Notes: generated by a model not told the origin, from the letters alone. Shown: positions 27,131 to 35,331, counted from the stretch's first letter. The stretch is DNA of 64,000 nucleotides from Alkalihalobacillus sp. LMS39 (GCF_022812285.1 NZ_CP093300.1:1550001-1614000); one strand, 5' to 3'. Translations and numbers: made by a program.

Positions 27131-27321
27131 ATTTGATTATACCTGTTGACAAGTTCAAAAATTATGTTATTTTATTAATATATAATTCTTTATTAAGAAC
27201 AACATTGATTTAATTTTACATTTCCCTATTTTTTTATCTGTTAGTTCAATATAAAGAAATCAGATATTATAAAAATACTCTAGGTAATAAAATAATTACC
27301 TCCGTTTTTTATACTTTTAAC

Positions 27322-27337
27322 GTTCTTAAAAAAGAAC
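27322..27337. promoter_or_regulatory. SinR-like inverted-repeat operator before lasso cyclase 2
   Basis: GTTCTTAAAAAAGAAC is a perfect 6+4+6 inverted repeat with the same 16-bp geometry as the known SinR dyad (GTTCT...AGAAC). A weaker relative, ATTCTTTATTAAGAAC, lies at 27185-27200. The site is 25 bases upstream of the cyclase 2 start, where bound protein would block transcription. Confidence 0.45.
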
Positions 27338-27361
27338 AAAAGAAAGGAAGATAAAACAGAC

Positions 27362-29311
27362 ATGAGCGCCATTTCAGGGATTATATCACACCAACATTTA
27401 AGAATACCTGAATCATACGGTTCTAATGTAATGGACGTTATGTCATCTTTTCCTTTTGACAGTCTTGATACGTGGGAAGATGAAGGTGTGTTTCTCTCTT
27501 GTTTACACCAGTGGATTACACCTGAATCGAAACATGAACCTCAACCTTTTTATGATAGTGAAAGACAGCTTGTAATTTGTGCGGATGCAATTATTGATAA
27601 TCGTGATGAGTTATTTGACCGATTACAAATTTCGCAGCCTATGAGAAGAACAATGCCAGATAGCCAACTTATTTTATTTGCTTATGCAAAATGGCAAGAA
27701 GATGTACCGAAACATCTTCTTGGAGATTTTGCATTTATAATTTGGGATATAAAAGAAAAAAAGTTGTTTGGTGCCAGAGATTTTTCTGGAGCACGAACCC
27801 TTTACTTCTTTAATAATAAAAACTTCTTTGCTTTTTGTACGATAATAAATCCGCTATTCACTTTACCTTTTATTAAAAAGAGCATAAATGAACAGTGGTT
27901 AGCTGAGTTTTTAGCTATACCAACGATGGTAGAAGCGGTAGATATGAATGTGACACCGTATCAATCGATTTATCAAATTCCCCCTTCTCATTGCTTGTCA
28001 GTGAAGGATGGAAGAGTAACTGTTACTAGATATTTCACCTTCCCAGAAACTGAAAGACTAACTTTTAAGAATAATGAAGAGTATGAAGAAGCTTTTCGGG
28101 ATGTGTTAAATCAGGCTGTAAAAAGTAGGCTAAGAACGCTAGGCCATGTTGGTTCCCATTTAAGCGGTGGACTTGATTCAGGTTCCGTTGTGTATTTTGC
28201 AGCAAATGCATTAAAGCAGGAAAATAAGAAATTGAATACGTTTAGCTCTGTTCCAATGGAAGGATTTACGGATTGGACTTCCGATGATTATATTCCAGAT
28301 GAAAGATCGTGGATAAAAGAAACCGTTAATTTTGTAGGGAATATTGAAGATGAATATTTATCCTTTGAGAATAAAAATCCGCTTGAAGAAGTCGATGAGT
28401 TTCTATCTATCTTGGAAATGCCTTATAAATTCTTTGAAAATGCCTATTGGCTACATGGAATCACTTCTAGAGCCCATAAAAAGGGAGTGAAAGTGCTTTT
28501 AAATGGTGCACGAGGAAATCACTCGATATCTTGGGGATCTTGGAATTTAACATATGAGTATTATATTAATTTACTAAAAAAGCTGAAGTGGATGCGATTA
28601 AATCAACAGTTAAACGAGTTTTGTCACCAGCATCGAACTGGGAAATCAATAGTTCTACCCTATGTAGCAAAAAAAGCATTTCCTTTTCCCTTTGGAGGAG
28701 GATATAAACAGCAAACGGACCAAAACTCTTTAGCTATTATTAATGAAGAATTTTCTTTAAAAACAAAAGTTTACGATAAATTAGCTTTTTATCATATGGA
28801 CCAATATGGAGTAACAGTCAAAGGCTTAAACAATTATCGAAACTGGTATTATCAACAGCTGTTTCCTTGGAATAAAAGTGGGGTAGCGGGAACGAAATTA
28901 TCTTTACGCTACTCGTTATGGGACAGGGACCCAACAAATGATATAAGAGTTATACGGTTTTGTTTAGCTGTCCCAGAAGAACAATATGTAGCTAAAGGTA
29001 TTGAAAGATCATTAATTCGAAGAGCGATGAATTGTCGACTACCGAAAAAAATCATAAACAATCAACATCAACGAGGGTTTCAAGGTGCGGATACGATTCA
29101 AAGAATGCAACCACATTGGAATGAATTTATACATGAATTAAAGCAAATGTCTAACGATTCTGTTTTAAAAGATATGATAGATATGGATAAACTAAAAAAC
29201 TCAATATCAGTTCTTGAGAAAAAGCGAGAACCAGAGTTAATAACAAAAGACGAATTTAAAATCGCAACTCGTTGTTTCATAGTTGCTCGCTTTATACAAC
29301 ATCATTTTTGA
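27362..29311 (+). CDS. Lasso peptide cyclase 2 (asparagine-synthetase-like, C protein)
   Basis: This is a 649-residue paralogue of cyclase 1, collinear over its whole length (for example QWITPES, ADAIIDNRDELFD, DFSGARTLY, RDPTND, VPEEQYV). The N-terminus MSAISGII lacks the glutaminase Cys2. The PP-loop SGGLDSGSV is again near residue 268. It should close the ring of precursor 2, whose gene follows 15 bases after its stop. The start follows AGAAAGGAAG at somewhat long spacing, so translation may be modest. Separate promoter likely. Confidence 0.9.
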   Translation: MSAISGIISHQHLRIPESYGSNVMDVMSSFPFDSLDTWEDEGVFLSCLHQWITPESKHEPQPFYDSERQLVICADAIIDNRDELFDRLQISQPMRRTMPDSQLILFAYAKWQEDVPKHLLGDFAFIIWDIKEKKLFGARDFSGARTLYFFNNKNFFAFCTIINPLFTLPFIKKSINEQWLAEFLAIPTMVEAVDMNVTPYQSIYQIPPSHCLSVKDGRVTVTRYFTFPETERLTFKNNEEYEEAFRDVLNQAVKSRLRTLGHVGSHLSGGLDSGSVVYFAANALKQENKKLNTFSSVPMEGFTDWTSDDYIPDERSWIKETVNFVGNIEDEYLSFENKNPLEEVDEFLSILEMPYKFFENAYWLHGITSRAHKKGVKVLLNGARGNHSISWGSWNLTYEYYINLLKKLKWMRLNQQLNEFCHQHRTGKSIVLPYVAKKAFPFPFGGGYKQQTDQNSLAIINEEFSLKTKVYDKLAFYHMDQYGVTVKGLNNYRNWYYQQLFPWNKSGVAGTKLSLRYSLWDRDPTNDIRVIRFCLAVPEEQYVAKGIERSLIRRAMNCRLPKKIINNQHQRGFQGADTIQRMQPHWNEFIHELKQMSNDSVLKDMIDMDKLKNSISVLEKKREPELITKDEFKIATRCFIVARFIQHHF

Positions 29312-29326
29312 AGGGAGGTGAAAAAG

Positions 29327-29503
29327 ATGAAAAAAACATGGAACCAACCAAAGCTAGAAACGCTTCAAGTCAGTATGACATTTAATGGTCCTGGAAATGC
29401 GAATGCCGATTGTTTTGATGTTTCCGATGGAAGAACTGAAACGCATCCTGGTCGCTCCAATGCTAGTTGTTTAGATAATGGGGGAAATCCTCTTGATAGC
29501 TAA
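29327..29503 (+). CDS. Lasso peptide precursor 2, long core with two cysteines
   Basis: The gene has 58 codons. An in-frame GTG at 29318 is part of the AAGGGAGGTG ribosome site, so the ATG at 29327 is chosen. The leader has W5-x-x-P8-x-L10 and ends Thr-Phe, so the Thr at -2 rule puts Asn1 first, followed by G2 P3 G4 and Asp9, aligning with paeninodin's A1-G2-P3-G4...D9. Cleavage one residue later would give Gly1 and Asp8. The 39-residue core is unusually long, has Cys10 and Cys29, and ends Asp-Ser. It is hydrophilic, and the C-terminal Ser fits the kinase. Confidence 0.83.
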   Translation: MKKTWNQPKLETLQVSMTFNGPGNANADCFDVSDGRTETHPGRSNASCLDNGGNPLDS

Positions 29504-29517
29504 AGGAGATAATTAAG

Positions 29518-29542
29518 CCCTTATACTTAAAAAGTATAAGGG
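29518..29542 (+). promoter_or_regulatory. Intercistronic hairpin between precursor 2 and the kinase gene
   Basis: CCCTTATACTT pairs perfectly with AAGTATAAGGG around a 3-base A loop (11 bp). No T run follows, so it is more likely a stability or partial-termination element that raises precursor mRNA over the downstream enzymes. Confidence 0.65.
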
Positions 29543-29576
29543 AAGAAATTTCAGAGAGAAGAAGTGAGGGGATTGT

Positions 29577-30530
29577 ATGCTAGAGAAAACGAAAAAAAAT
29601 TATGGCTATGAAGCTTTTGGACTTCGCATTGTAAGTGAGTTTCCTCTTCCTGAGTTACATAAAATGACAGTTTATGAACTGAGTAATATTGACCTTCATA
29701 TTACACTGTCAGACTTAACAGCGGTTTGGAATGAAAATGCAAGTCCAGATGATTACTTTTTCGTAAAAGAAACGGAATGTTTATTTCATGTACCCGATGT
29801 GGCGATTTACAGTATTCAACAAGGGGAGCGAATCACTATCTCTCCAATGCCGGGCGTTTCAGAAGATCATATCAGAATTTATGTACTCGGCACATGCATG
29901 GGAATTTTGTTAATGCAACGAAAAGTTCTCCCTTTACACGGAAGTGCCATTGCCATAAACGGAAATGCATATGCGATTGTTGGTGATTCAGGAGCGGGGA
30001 AATCAACACTAGCTGCTGCATTTTTAAGTAAGGGATATAAGCTGCTAACCGATGACGTCATTGCACTTTCACTATCCGCTGAGAAAGCACCTATCGTAAC
30101 ACCTGCGTATCCACAGCAAAAGCTTTGGATTCAAAGCTTAGACCAATTTGGTATGGATGCGGATGCATATCGTCCGATCGTAGAACGAGAAACGAAATTT
30201 GCGATTCCTGTTTCAGCACAGTTTGAACGAAAAGCATTACCGTTAAAAGGGATTTTTGAACTTGTAAAGACAGAGACTAATAGAGTGACATTGAAGCCGA
30301 TTACGAAACTAGAACGATTTCATAAGCTTTTCTATCATACTTATCGAGGCTTTATGGTCCCGCAATTACAGTTAATGGATTGGCATTTTGCGTTCTCAGC
30401 CAACATTATTAAAGCTTGTGACCTATATCAACTAGAGCGTCCAAATTCATCAACTGTTTTTACCGCACATGAACTAGTAGAAACGATTATAGAAACGATT
30501 GAAATGGGGGATTATTGTGAATCAAATTAA
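29577..30530 (+). CDS. Lasso peptide tailoring kinase (HPr-kinase-like, PadeK type)
   Basis: The protein has 317 residues. The HPr kinase/phosphorylase fold is visible as the P-loop GDSGAGKST (about residues 135-143) and the acidic LLTDDVIAL motif 30 residues later. In paeninodin and pseudomycoidin clusters, homologues phosphorylate the hydroxyl of the precursor's C-terminal Ser. Both precursors here end in Ser, which supports that role. A regulatory HPr kinase is unlikely: the DNA-adjacent genes are lasso enzymes and the N-terminal HprK domain is replaced by a different 120-residue region. Confidence 0.85.
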   Translation: MLEKTKKNYGYEAFGLRIVSEFPLPELHKMTVYELSNIDLHITLSDLTAVWNENASPDDYFFVKETECLFHVPDVAIYSIQQGERITISPMPGVSEDHIRIYVLGTCMGILLMQRKVLPLHGSAIAINGNAYAIVGDSGAGKSTLAAAFLSKGYKLLTDDVIALSLSAEKAPIVTPAYPQQKLWIQSLDQFGMDADAYRPIVERETKFAIPVSAQFERKALPLKGIFELVKTETNRVTLKPITKLERFHKLFYHTYRGFMVPQLQLMDWHFAFSANIIKACDLYQLERPNSSTVFTAHELVETIIETIEMGDYCESN

Positions 30531-30810
30531 GGGATTATCATTATCAAATACTGTTGAACAAGGACCAGGAAATATTGTCACTGATATGGACGGGGAAAAA
30601 GTCATGTTAAGTGTAGCGAAAGGAAAGTATTATAACTTAGGATTGATGGGAGGAGAAATTTGGGAGCTCATTACAACGCCTACCTCCATTACAGATATAG
30701 TATCTCGCCTGTTAGTCGTTTATGACGTGGAACAAGAAGTTTGTGAGCAACAAGTTCTATCATTTTTAAGTCAGCTGCATAGTGAAGGGTTAATAGAAAC
30801 AAACATATAG
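30517..30810 (+). CDS. Lasso RRE / PqqD-like precursor recognition protein (B1)
   Basis: This 97-residue PqqD-fold protein binds the leader and delivers it to the peptidase and cyclases. Family features are VTDMDGEKVML, KYYNLGLMGGEIWELI and the C-terminal helix FLSQLHSEGLI. A GTG start 6 bases after GGGGG is chosen over an earlier TTG; it overlaps the kinase gene by 14 bases. A single RRE protein must serve both precursors, which share the WxxPxL leader motif. Confidence 0.88.
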   Translation: MNQIKGLSLSNTVEQGPGNIVTDMDGEKVMLSVAKGKYYNLGLMGGEIWELITTPTSITDIVSRLLVVYDVEQEVCEQQVLSFLSQLHSEGLIETNI

Positions 30811-30848
30811 AGAAGCCTGTATTGTCAGATGGAAAAGGAGGAAGTAGG

Positions 30849-31328
30849 GTGCAGAAACTAAGGACATTTTTATCATTAGAAAGAAAAATAAAACTAATGA
30901 TGGTAGAAGCCTACTTTCTATTAGGTTGGGCTCGGATTATAAAGCTTGTCCCATTTTCAAAGGTTGCGCCTACATTAGGTGAACATATGAATGAAACGAG
31001 CTACACACATGATAGCAAGGGGAAAGAAGTACAAATGCAAGTGGCTGATACGATTACAATAATGAGTCGTTATACGTTTTGGGAAAGTAAATGCCTAGTT
31101 CAAGCGATTGCAGCTATGAAAATGTTAAAACGCCGAAAAATTGAAAGCACCCTTTATTTAGGAACGGGTAAAGACGAGGGTGGAAATATGATCGCACACG
31201 CATGGTTACGAAGTGGACCATACGTGATTACAGGCTCTGAGGGGAAAGAGCATTTTACTGTAGTAGCGACATTTGCACAAAAATTTGTTAATCAAAAGAT
31301 AGAAGGTGTGGGTGTGCAAAATGAATAA
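30849..31328 (+). CDS. Lasso leader peptidase (transglutaminase-like cysteine protease, B2)
   Basis: This 159-residue cysteine protease cuts the leader after the Thr-x dipeptide. Cys82 (WESKCLVQA) and His117 (IAHAWLRSG) are the conserved catalytic residues of the family; the catalytic Asp would be in the following strand. The GTG start follows AAAGGAGG at 7 bases; an upstream TTG frame contains that ribosome site and is rejected. The gene overlaps the nucleotidyltransferase start by eight bases. Confidence 0.88.
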   Translation: MQKLRTFLSLERKIKLMMVEAYFLLGWARIIKLVPFSKVAPTLGEHMNETSYTHDSKGKEVQMQVADTITIMSRYTFWESKCLVQAIAAMKMLKRRKIESTLYLGTGKDEGGNMIAHAWLRSGPYVITGSEGKEHFTVVATFAQKFVNQKIEGVGVQNE

Positions 31329-32514
31329 CGAGGCAAAAGTGAACCTTTCAACACTACCAAAAGAAGTAAAATTATCAATTGAAATCATTAAACAATCGTC
31401 AATATCAGAAATCGAAAAACTAGCTTCTGATAAAGAAATAGATTGGAACACTTTTATTGATTACGCTTTACACCACCGCCTATATCCGTCGTTATATCGA
31501 TTAGTAAAGCAATTGAAATCTACTGTTATACCTTCGTTTGTTATTGAAACACTAGGTTCCTATTATAAAAGAAATACGATTCAAATGCTTCAGTTAAGTG
31601 CTGAAATGGAGCGTGTTAGTCGATTATTTATAGAAAATCAGATTGAATTACTATTTCTTAAAGGACCTGTAATTGCACAGTATTTATACGGGGATATTTC
31701 TATGCGTACATCAGGAGATTTAGATTTTTTAATCCCCATTCAAAAATTGCCACAAGCGGAAGCACTGCTTATTGAGCAAGGGTATGAAAAAGATGATTAT
31801 ATTGAAACGGTACTTGAAGATTGGCGGTGGCGCCATCATCATGTCACGTATTATCACCCTATTACAGGGATTAAACTTGAAATTCATTGGAGGTTACATC
31901 CTGGTCCAGGAAAAGAACCTCATTTTTATAGATTATGGGAACGAAAACAACAAAGCACTCTTACGACTTTTCCTGTTTACTTTTTAGGTCAAGAAGATTT
32001 ATTTATATTTCTTGTGTCACATGGGGCAAGGCATGGTTGGTCACGTCTGCGCTGGTTAGCGGATATTGACCGTTTTTTGAAAATGAAGGACTCTTTGGTG
32101 AAGACAAACCAGGTGTTTGAACAACAAGCCGTTCACCTTGTTGGACAGGCGATGTTATTAAGTAACAGTCTGTTTCACACAAAAATACCGACAGAATTAC
32201 AATGGTTTTTAGAAAAAGAACGGGTACAAAAGCTTGCAGAAGAGGCGATGTTTTATCTTGAACGAAAGGTTAATCTTCATACCCCACCTCTTCCAAAAGA
32301 TGTTTCACTTTTTCATAGTCGTCATTTGTTTTCGTTAATGTCAACGGAAAGAAAAGTACTATACGTTGCTAGCTGTTTTTTCCCCTACCCAGAAGATGCA
32401 GCCACATTACCATTACCAAAATCATTACACTTTTTATATTTCCCGCTCCGTCCGTTTCTATGGGCTTGGCGTAAAATGAAAAAGCCTAACGCGACAGGGA
32501 GGTATGCAAAATGA
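31321..32514 (+). CDS. Nucleotidyltransferase-family tailoring protein of the lasso cluster
   Basis: This 397-residue protein is of the NTP_transf_5 type found in several Firmicute lasso clusters. The polymerase-beta-like active site is SGDLDFLIP (Asp133, Asp135), preceded by LLFLKGP; the nearby IHWRLHPGPG and SHGARHGWSRL motifs are also family-typical. In the pseudomycoidin system a homologue further modifies the phosphorylated C-terminus, from memory by adding hexose. The product here is not known. It is coupled to the ABC gene by an ATGA overlap. Confidence 0.8.
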   Translation: MNNEAKVNLSTLPKEVKLSIEIIKQSSISEIEKLASDKEIDWNTFIDYALHHRLYPSLYRLVKQLKSTVIPSFVIETLGSYYKRNTIQMLQLSAEMERVSRLFIENQIELLFLKGPVIAQYLYGDISMRTSGDLDFLIPIQKLPQAEALLIEQGYEKDDYIETVLEDWRWRHHHVTYYHPITGIKLEIHWRLHPGPGKEPHFYRLWERKQQSTLTTFPVYFLGQEDLFIFLVSHGARHGWSRLRWLADIDRFLKMKDSLVKTNQVFEQQAVHLVGQAMLLSNSLFHTKIPTELQWFLEKERVQKLAEEAMFYLERKVNLHTPPLPKDVSLFHSRHLFSLMSTERKVLYVASCFFPYPEDAATLPLPKSLHFLYFPLRPFLWAWRKMKKPNATGRYAK

Positions 32515-34307
32515 AATCTCTTTTTTACTTTTATAAACAAATCCAACAGTATGCGGGAAAAACATTATATTGGAATATGGCAGCGATGATTTTTGTTGGT
32601 TTACTTGATGGAATTGGGTTATTATTATTAGTCCCTTTACTTGGGATGACAGGACTCGTTCAAGTAGATTTTAGTGGAACGCCTCTTGATGAGGCTTATC
32701 GTTATTTTCAAGCATTACCAACAACAGCTGGTCTTGCTATCATATTAAGTTTGTTTATTGTTCTATCCATTAGTCATCAGTGGATTCAACGGGTTGTGAG
32801 TATTAAAAATGCAGCGATCCAACATGGGTTTCTCCGTCATCTTAGAGTACAAACGTATGAGCATCTTCTTAATGCAAATTGGCGATATTTTTTAAAGAAT
32901 AGGAAATCAGACTTAATCAATATTATTACGGCAGAAATTGCGCGAGCGAGTGCTGGCACAAATGCATTTTTACAGCTTATAACCTCCTTCATTTTTACAA
33001 TCATTCAAATATTGTTAGCGTTTTGGTTATCCCCATCGATTACCGTGTTTGTTTTACTATGTGGGATGTTTCTTTTGTTATTTTCACGGAAATTTTTATC
33101 GAAGTCCCTTGCGTTAGGAAACAGAACATATGAGTTAGGGAAAGATTATTTAGGTGGAATTACAGACCAAATGAACGGTATTAAAGATATAAAAAGCAAT
33201 ACATTAGAAGCATCGAGGATGGACTGGTATCGAGACATTACAAAACAATTGCACCAAGAACAAGTGGCGTATACGAAATTAAAAACCGCTTCTCAATTTA
33301 ATTATAAAGTAGCCTCAACCTTGTTCATTGCTTTATTTATTTTTGTTTCGGTTCAGTTATTTAACAGTCAAGGAGCACAATTAATGGTCATTCTCATCAT
33401 TTTTTCGAGACTGTGGCCAAGGGTAACAGGTATTCAATCCTCGCTTGAACATATTGCTACTGCAATTCCCGCTTTCGGTCATGTCATTCGACTACAACAA
33501 GAAACAAAACAAGCGGCAGAACAGAACAAAATCGAAGGGAAATCCAAGGAAAGAGTAGCACTAACTGAAGGTATTGAATGTCGGCATGTGTATTTCCGTT
33601 ATCATGAGGAAAGTCCGTCCCATGCGCTAGAAAATATTAATGTGATTTTTCCGTCAATGAAAATGACAGCGGTAGTAGGTCGGTCAGGGGCTGGGAAAAG
33701 TACATTGATAGATTTGCTAATGGGGTTAAATCAACCACAAATGGGAGAAGTTCTTATTGATGGTCAACCTTTAACAAAGTCCACATTACCAGCATGGCGT
33801 AACTCGATAAGTTACGTTCCTCAGGAGCCATTTTTATTTAATGCAAGTATTCGAGAAAACTTGCAGCTTGTAGATGAAAATGCGACAGAGGAACAGTTAT
33901 GGGAAGCGTTATCGTTTGCTTCAGCGGCTGATTTTGTAAAGCAACTTCCTCATGGGTTAGATACGAGAATTGGCGACAGAGGCGTTCGTTTGTCTGGTGG
34001 AGAAAGACAACGGGTCGTTTTAGCTCGTGCGATTTTGCGTCAACCGAAAGTACTCATCTTAGATGAAGCGACAAGCGCTTTAGATACGGAAAATGAAGTG
34101 AAGATTCAAGAAGCATTGCAACGATTAACAGGAAAAATGACCGTTATTGTTATTGCTCACCGTCTATCAACAATCCGACATGCTGACCAAGTTGTTGTTC
34201 TTGAAAAAGGTCAAGTAATACAAAGAGGGGAGTTTGAGGCTCTTGCGAAAGAAAAGCATGGCCGATTTAACCATTTACTTTCAAAACAAGCGGAATTAAT
34301 GTCATAG
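32511..34307 (+). CDS. Lasso peptide ABC exporter (fused permease and ATPase, D protein)
   Basis: This 598-residue half-transporter works as a homodimer. Six membrane helices lie in about residues 20-310, followed by the ATPase with Walker A GRSGAGKST (near 390), Q-loop VPQEPFLFN, signature LSGGERQRV (near 493), Walker B VLILDEATS and the H-loop IAHRLST. There is no N-terminal C39 peptidase domain, consistent with a separate leader peptidase. It should export the mature lasso peptides and may confer self-immunity. Confidence 0.9.
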   Translation: MKSLFYFYKQIQQYAGKTLYWNMAAMIFVGLLDGIGLLLLVPLLGMTGLVQVDFSGTPLDEAYRYFQALPTTAGLAIILSLFIVLSISHQWIQRVVSIKNAAIQHGFLRHLRVQTYEHLLNANWRYFLKNRKSDLINIITAEIARASAGTNAFLQLITSFIFTIIQILLAFWLSPSITVFVLLCGMFLLLFSRKFLSKSLALGNRTYELGKDYLGGITDQMNGIKDIKSNTLEASRMDWYRDITKQLHQEQVAYTKLKTASQFNYKVASTLFIALFIFVSVQLFNSQGAQLMVILIIFSRLWPRVTGIQSSLEHIATAIPAFGHVIRLQQETKQAAEQNKIEGKSKERVALTEGIECRHVYFRYHEESPSHALENINVIFPSMKMTAVVGRSGAGKSTLIDLLMGLNQPQMGEVLIDGQPLTKSTLPAWRNSISYVPQEPFLFNASIRENLQLVDENATEEQLWEALSFASAADFVKQLPHGLDTRIGDRGVRLSGGERQRVVLARAILRQPKVLILDEATSALDTENEVKIQEALQRLTGKMTVIVIAHRLSTIRHADQVVVLEKGQVIQRGEFEALAKEKHGRFNHLLSKQAELMS

Positions 34308-34320
34308 ATATTAGGAGGAA

Positions 34321-35322
34321 ATGGTGAGGAAAGTAACAAAAATATCTTTCACAGTGTTCGTGGGGTTTATCCTTTTCCTAATTAGTTATACGATTTGGGA
34401 TAATGAACGGATAATCATCGTTCACGAAAAAGTTGAAATCCGTGATTTACCAGAACAGCTAGAAGGCTTTACTTTGTTACAAATATCAGATTTGCATGAA
34501 AAAGAGTTTGGAAAACAACAGAAGAGGTTAATCGACCTCATTAACGAACAACATTACCATGCGATTTTATTTACAGGTGATATGCTTGATAATAGTGAAA
34601 GTGATCAATATGAGTCGTTTTTCACGTTGCTAGATGGAATAACGAACAAAGAAATAGCATTGTTTGTCCCGGGTAATACAGACCCATTAGGATATACACG
34701 ACCACACCCTATCCATCCATTTGAAAAAACACCATTTCGTCTTGGCATGGAAGAGAGAGGGGTCCATTGGGTTGATGCTGTCTATTCTGTTAATGTCGGT
34801 GAAGCGCGGTTGTCGTTTGTTGAATTTGAATTAGCGATCCAGGAGAAAGATAGTTACTTAGATGCGATTGCCAAAAAAATAGGGTATGAATTTGAAACGT
34901 TTCAAGAGTATTATGACTATCATGAAACATTAGCCACCGAGATGAACAGCTTTCATAACCAAGCCAAATCAGATGTGATGATTGGGCTAACCCATTATCC
35001 GATTGTGGATAGGCGAATAGATGCGATTGAAGATGATCCGTTGTTAACGATGAGAGAGTTCGACTTGATTCTAGCAGGACATTATCATGGAGGCCAAATT
35101 CGCTTTCCGTTTGTTGGAGCACTTTTTGTTCCTGAACCATGGTATGATAATTCAGGATATTTCCCTCCACAAGACCGGGTGAAGGGCTTATGGGAGTACA
35201 ACGGAATCCAACAATATGTCAGTACTGGCTTAGGAAGTAGTGATGCGATTTCGTTTTTGAAATTTCGGTTTCTTAATCCTCCAGAAATAAATGTCATTAC
35301 ATTAACGAAAAAAGAAGAATGA
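34321..35322 (+). CDS. Membrane-anchored metallophosphoesterase (calcineurin-like), atypical
   Basis: This 333-residue protein has one N-terminal membrane helix (about residues 9-25), so its catalytic domain should face outward. Motifs are DLH (near 58), GDMLD, LTHYP and GHYHGGQ, typical of the YkuE-like branch. The canonical GNH(D/E) motif reads GNTD, so the histidine normally acting as acid is missing. It follows the exporter by 13 bases and may belong to the lasso transcript. The ribosome site AGGAGG is close to the ATG; GTG at 34324 is an alternative. Confidence 0.78.
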   Translation: MVRKVTKISFTVFVGFILFLISYTIWDNERIIIVHEKVEIRDLPEQLEGFTLLQISDLHEKEFGKQQKRLIDLINEQHYHAILFTGDMLDNSESDQYESFFTLLDGITNKEIALFVPGNTDPLGYTRPHPIHPFEKTPFRLGMEERGVHWVDAVYSVNVGEARLSFVEFELAIQEKDSYLDAIAKKIGYEFETFQEYYDYHETLATEMNSFHNQAKSDVMIGLTHYPIVDRRIDAIEDDPLLTMREFDLILAGHYHGGQIRFPFVGALFVPEPWYDNSGYFPPQDRVKGLWEYNGIQQYVSTGLGSSDAISFLKFRFLNPPEINVITLTKKEE

Positions 35323-35331
35323 ATTCTGTAG

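Larger units (their letters stand above)
27001..27361 (+). other. Intergenic region between the two lasso units
   Basis: The 361-base gap contains a terminator (27031-27056), an R1 repeat fragment (27061-27130), a TTGACA hexamer at 27146-27151 with only a weak -10 (TATTTT at 27168), two TTCTT-N4-AAGAA inverted repeats (27185-27200 and 27322-27337), and GGTAAT-N6-ATTACC at 27283-27300. It probably holds a separate promoter for the second unit. It contains no coding sequence. Confidence 0.6.

Noticed and set aside
27146-27173. Firm promoter call TTGACA/TATTTT for lasso unit 2
   Set aside because: The -35 is perfect but the -10 is poor, and a better -10 (TATAAT at 27181) is too far away; reported only as a possibility in the intergenic entry.
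24908-29311. Ordinary asparagine synthetases
   Set aside because: Both lack the glutaminase Cys2 and each is followed by a lasso-type precursor gene, with RRE, peptidase and exporter genes downstream.
29318-29326. GTG start for lasso precursor 2 giving three more residues
   Set aside because: The GTG is part of the AAGGGAGGTG ribosome site; the ATG at 29327 has proper spacing and aligns with precursor 1.
29577-30530. Regulatory HPr kinase/phosphorylase
   Set aside because: The normal HprK N-terminal domain is missing and the gene lies inside a lasso cluster; a PadeK-type tailoring kinase fits better.
30822-30848. Upstream TTG start for the lasso leader peptidase
   Set aside because: The extension encodes the AAAGGAGG ribosome site itself, and the GTG at 30849 is correctly spaced from it.
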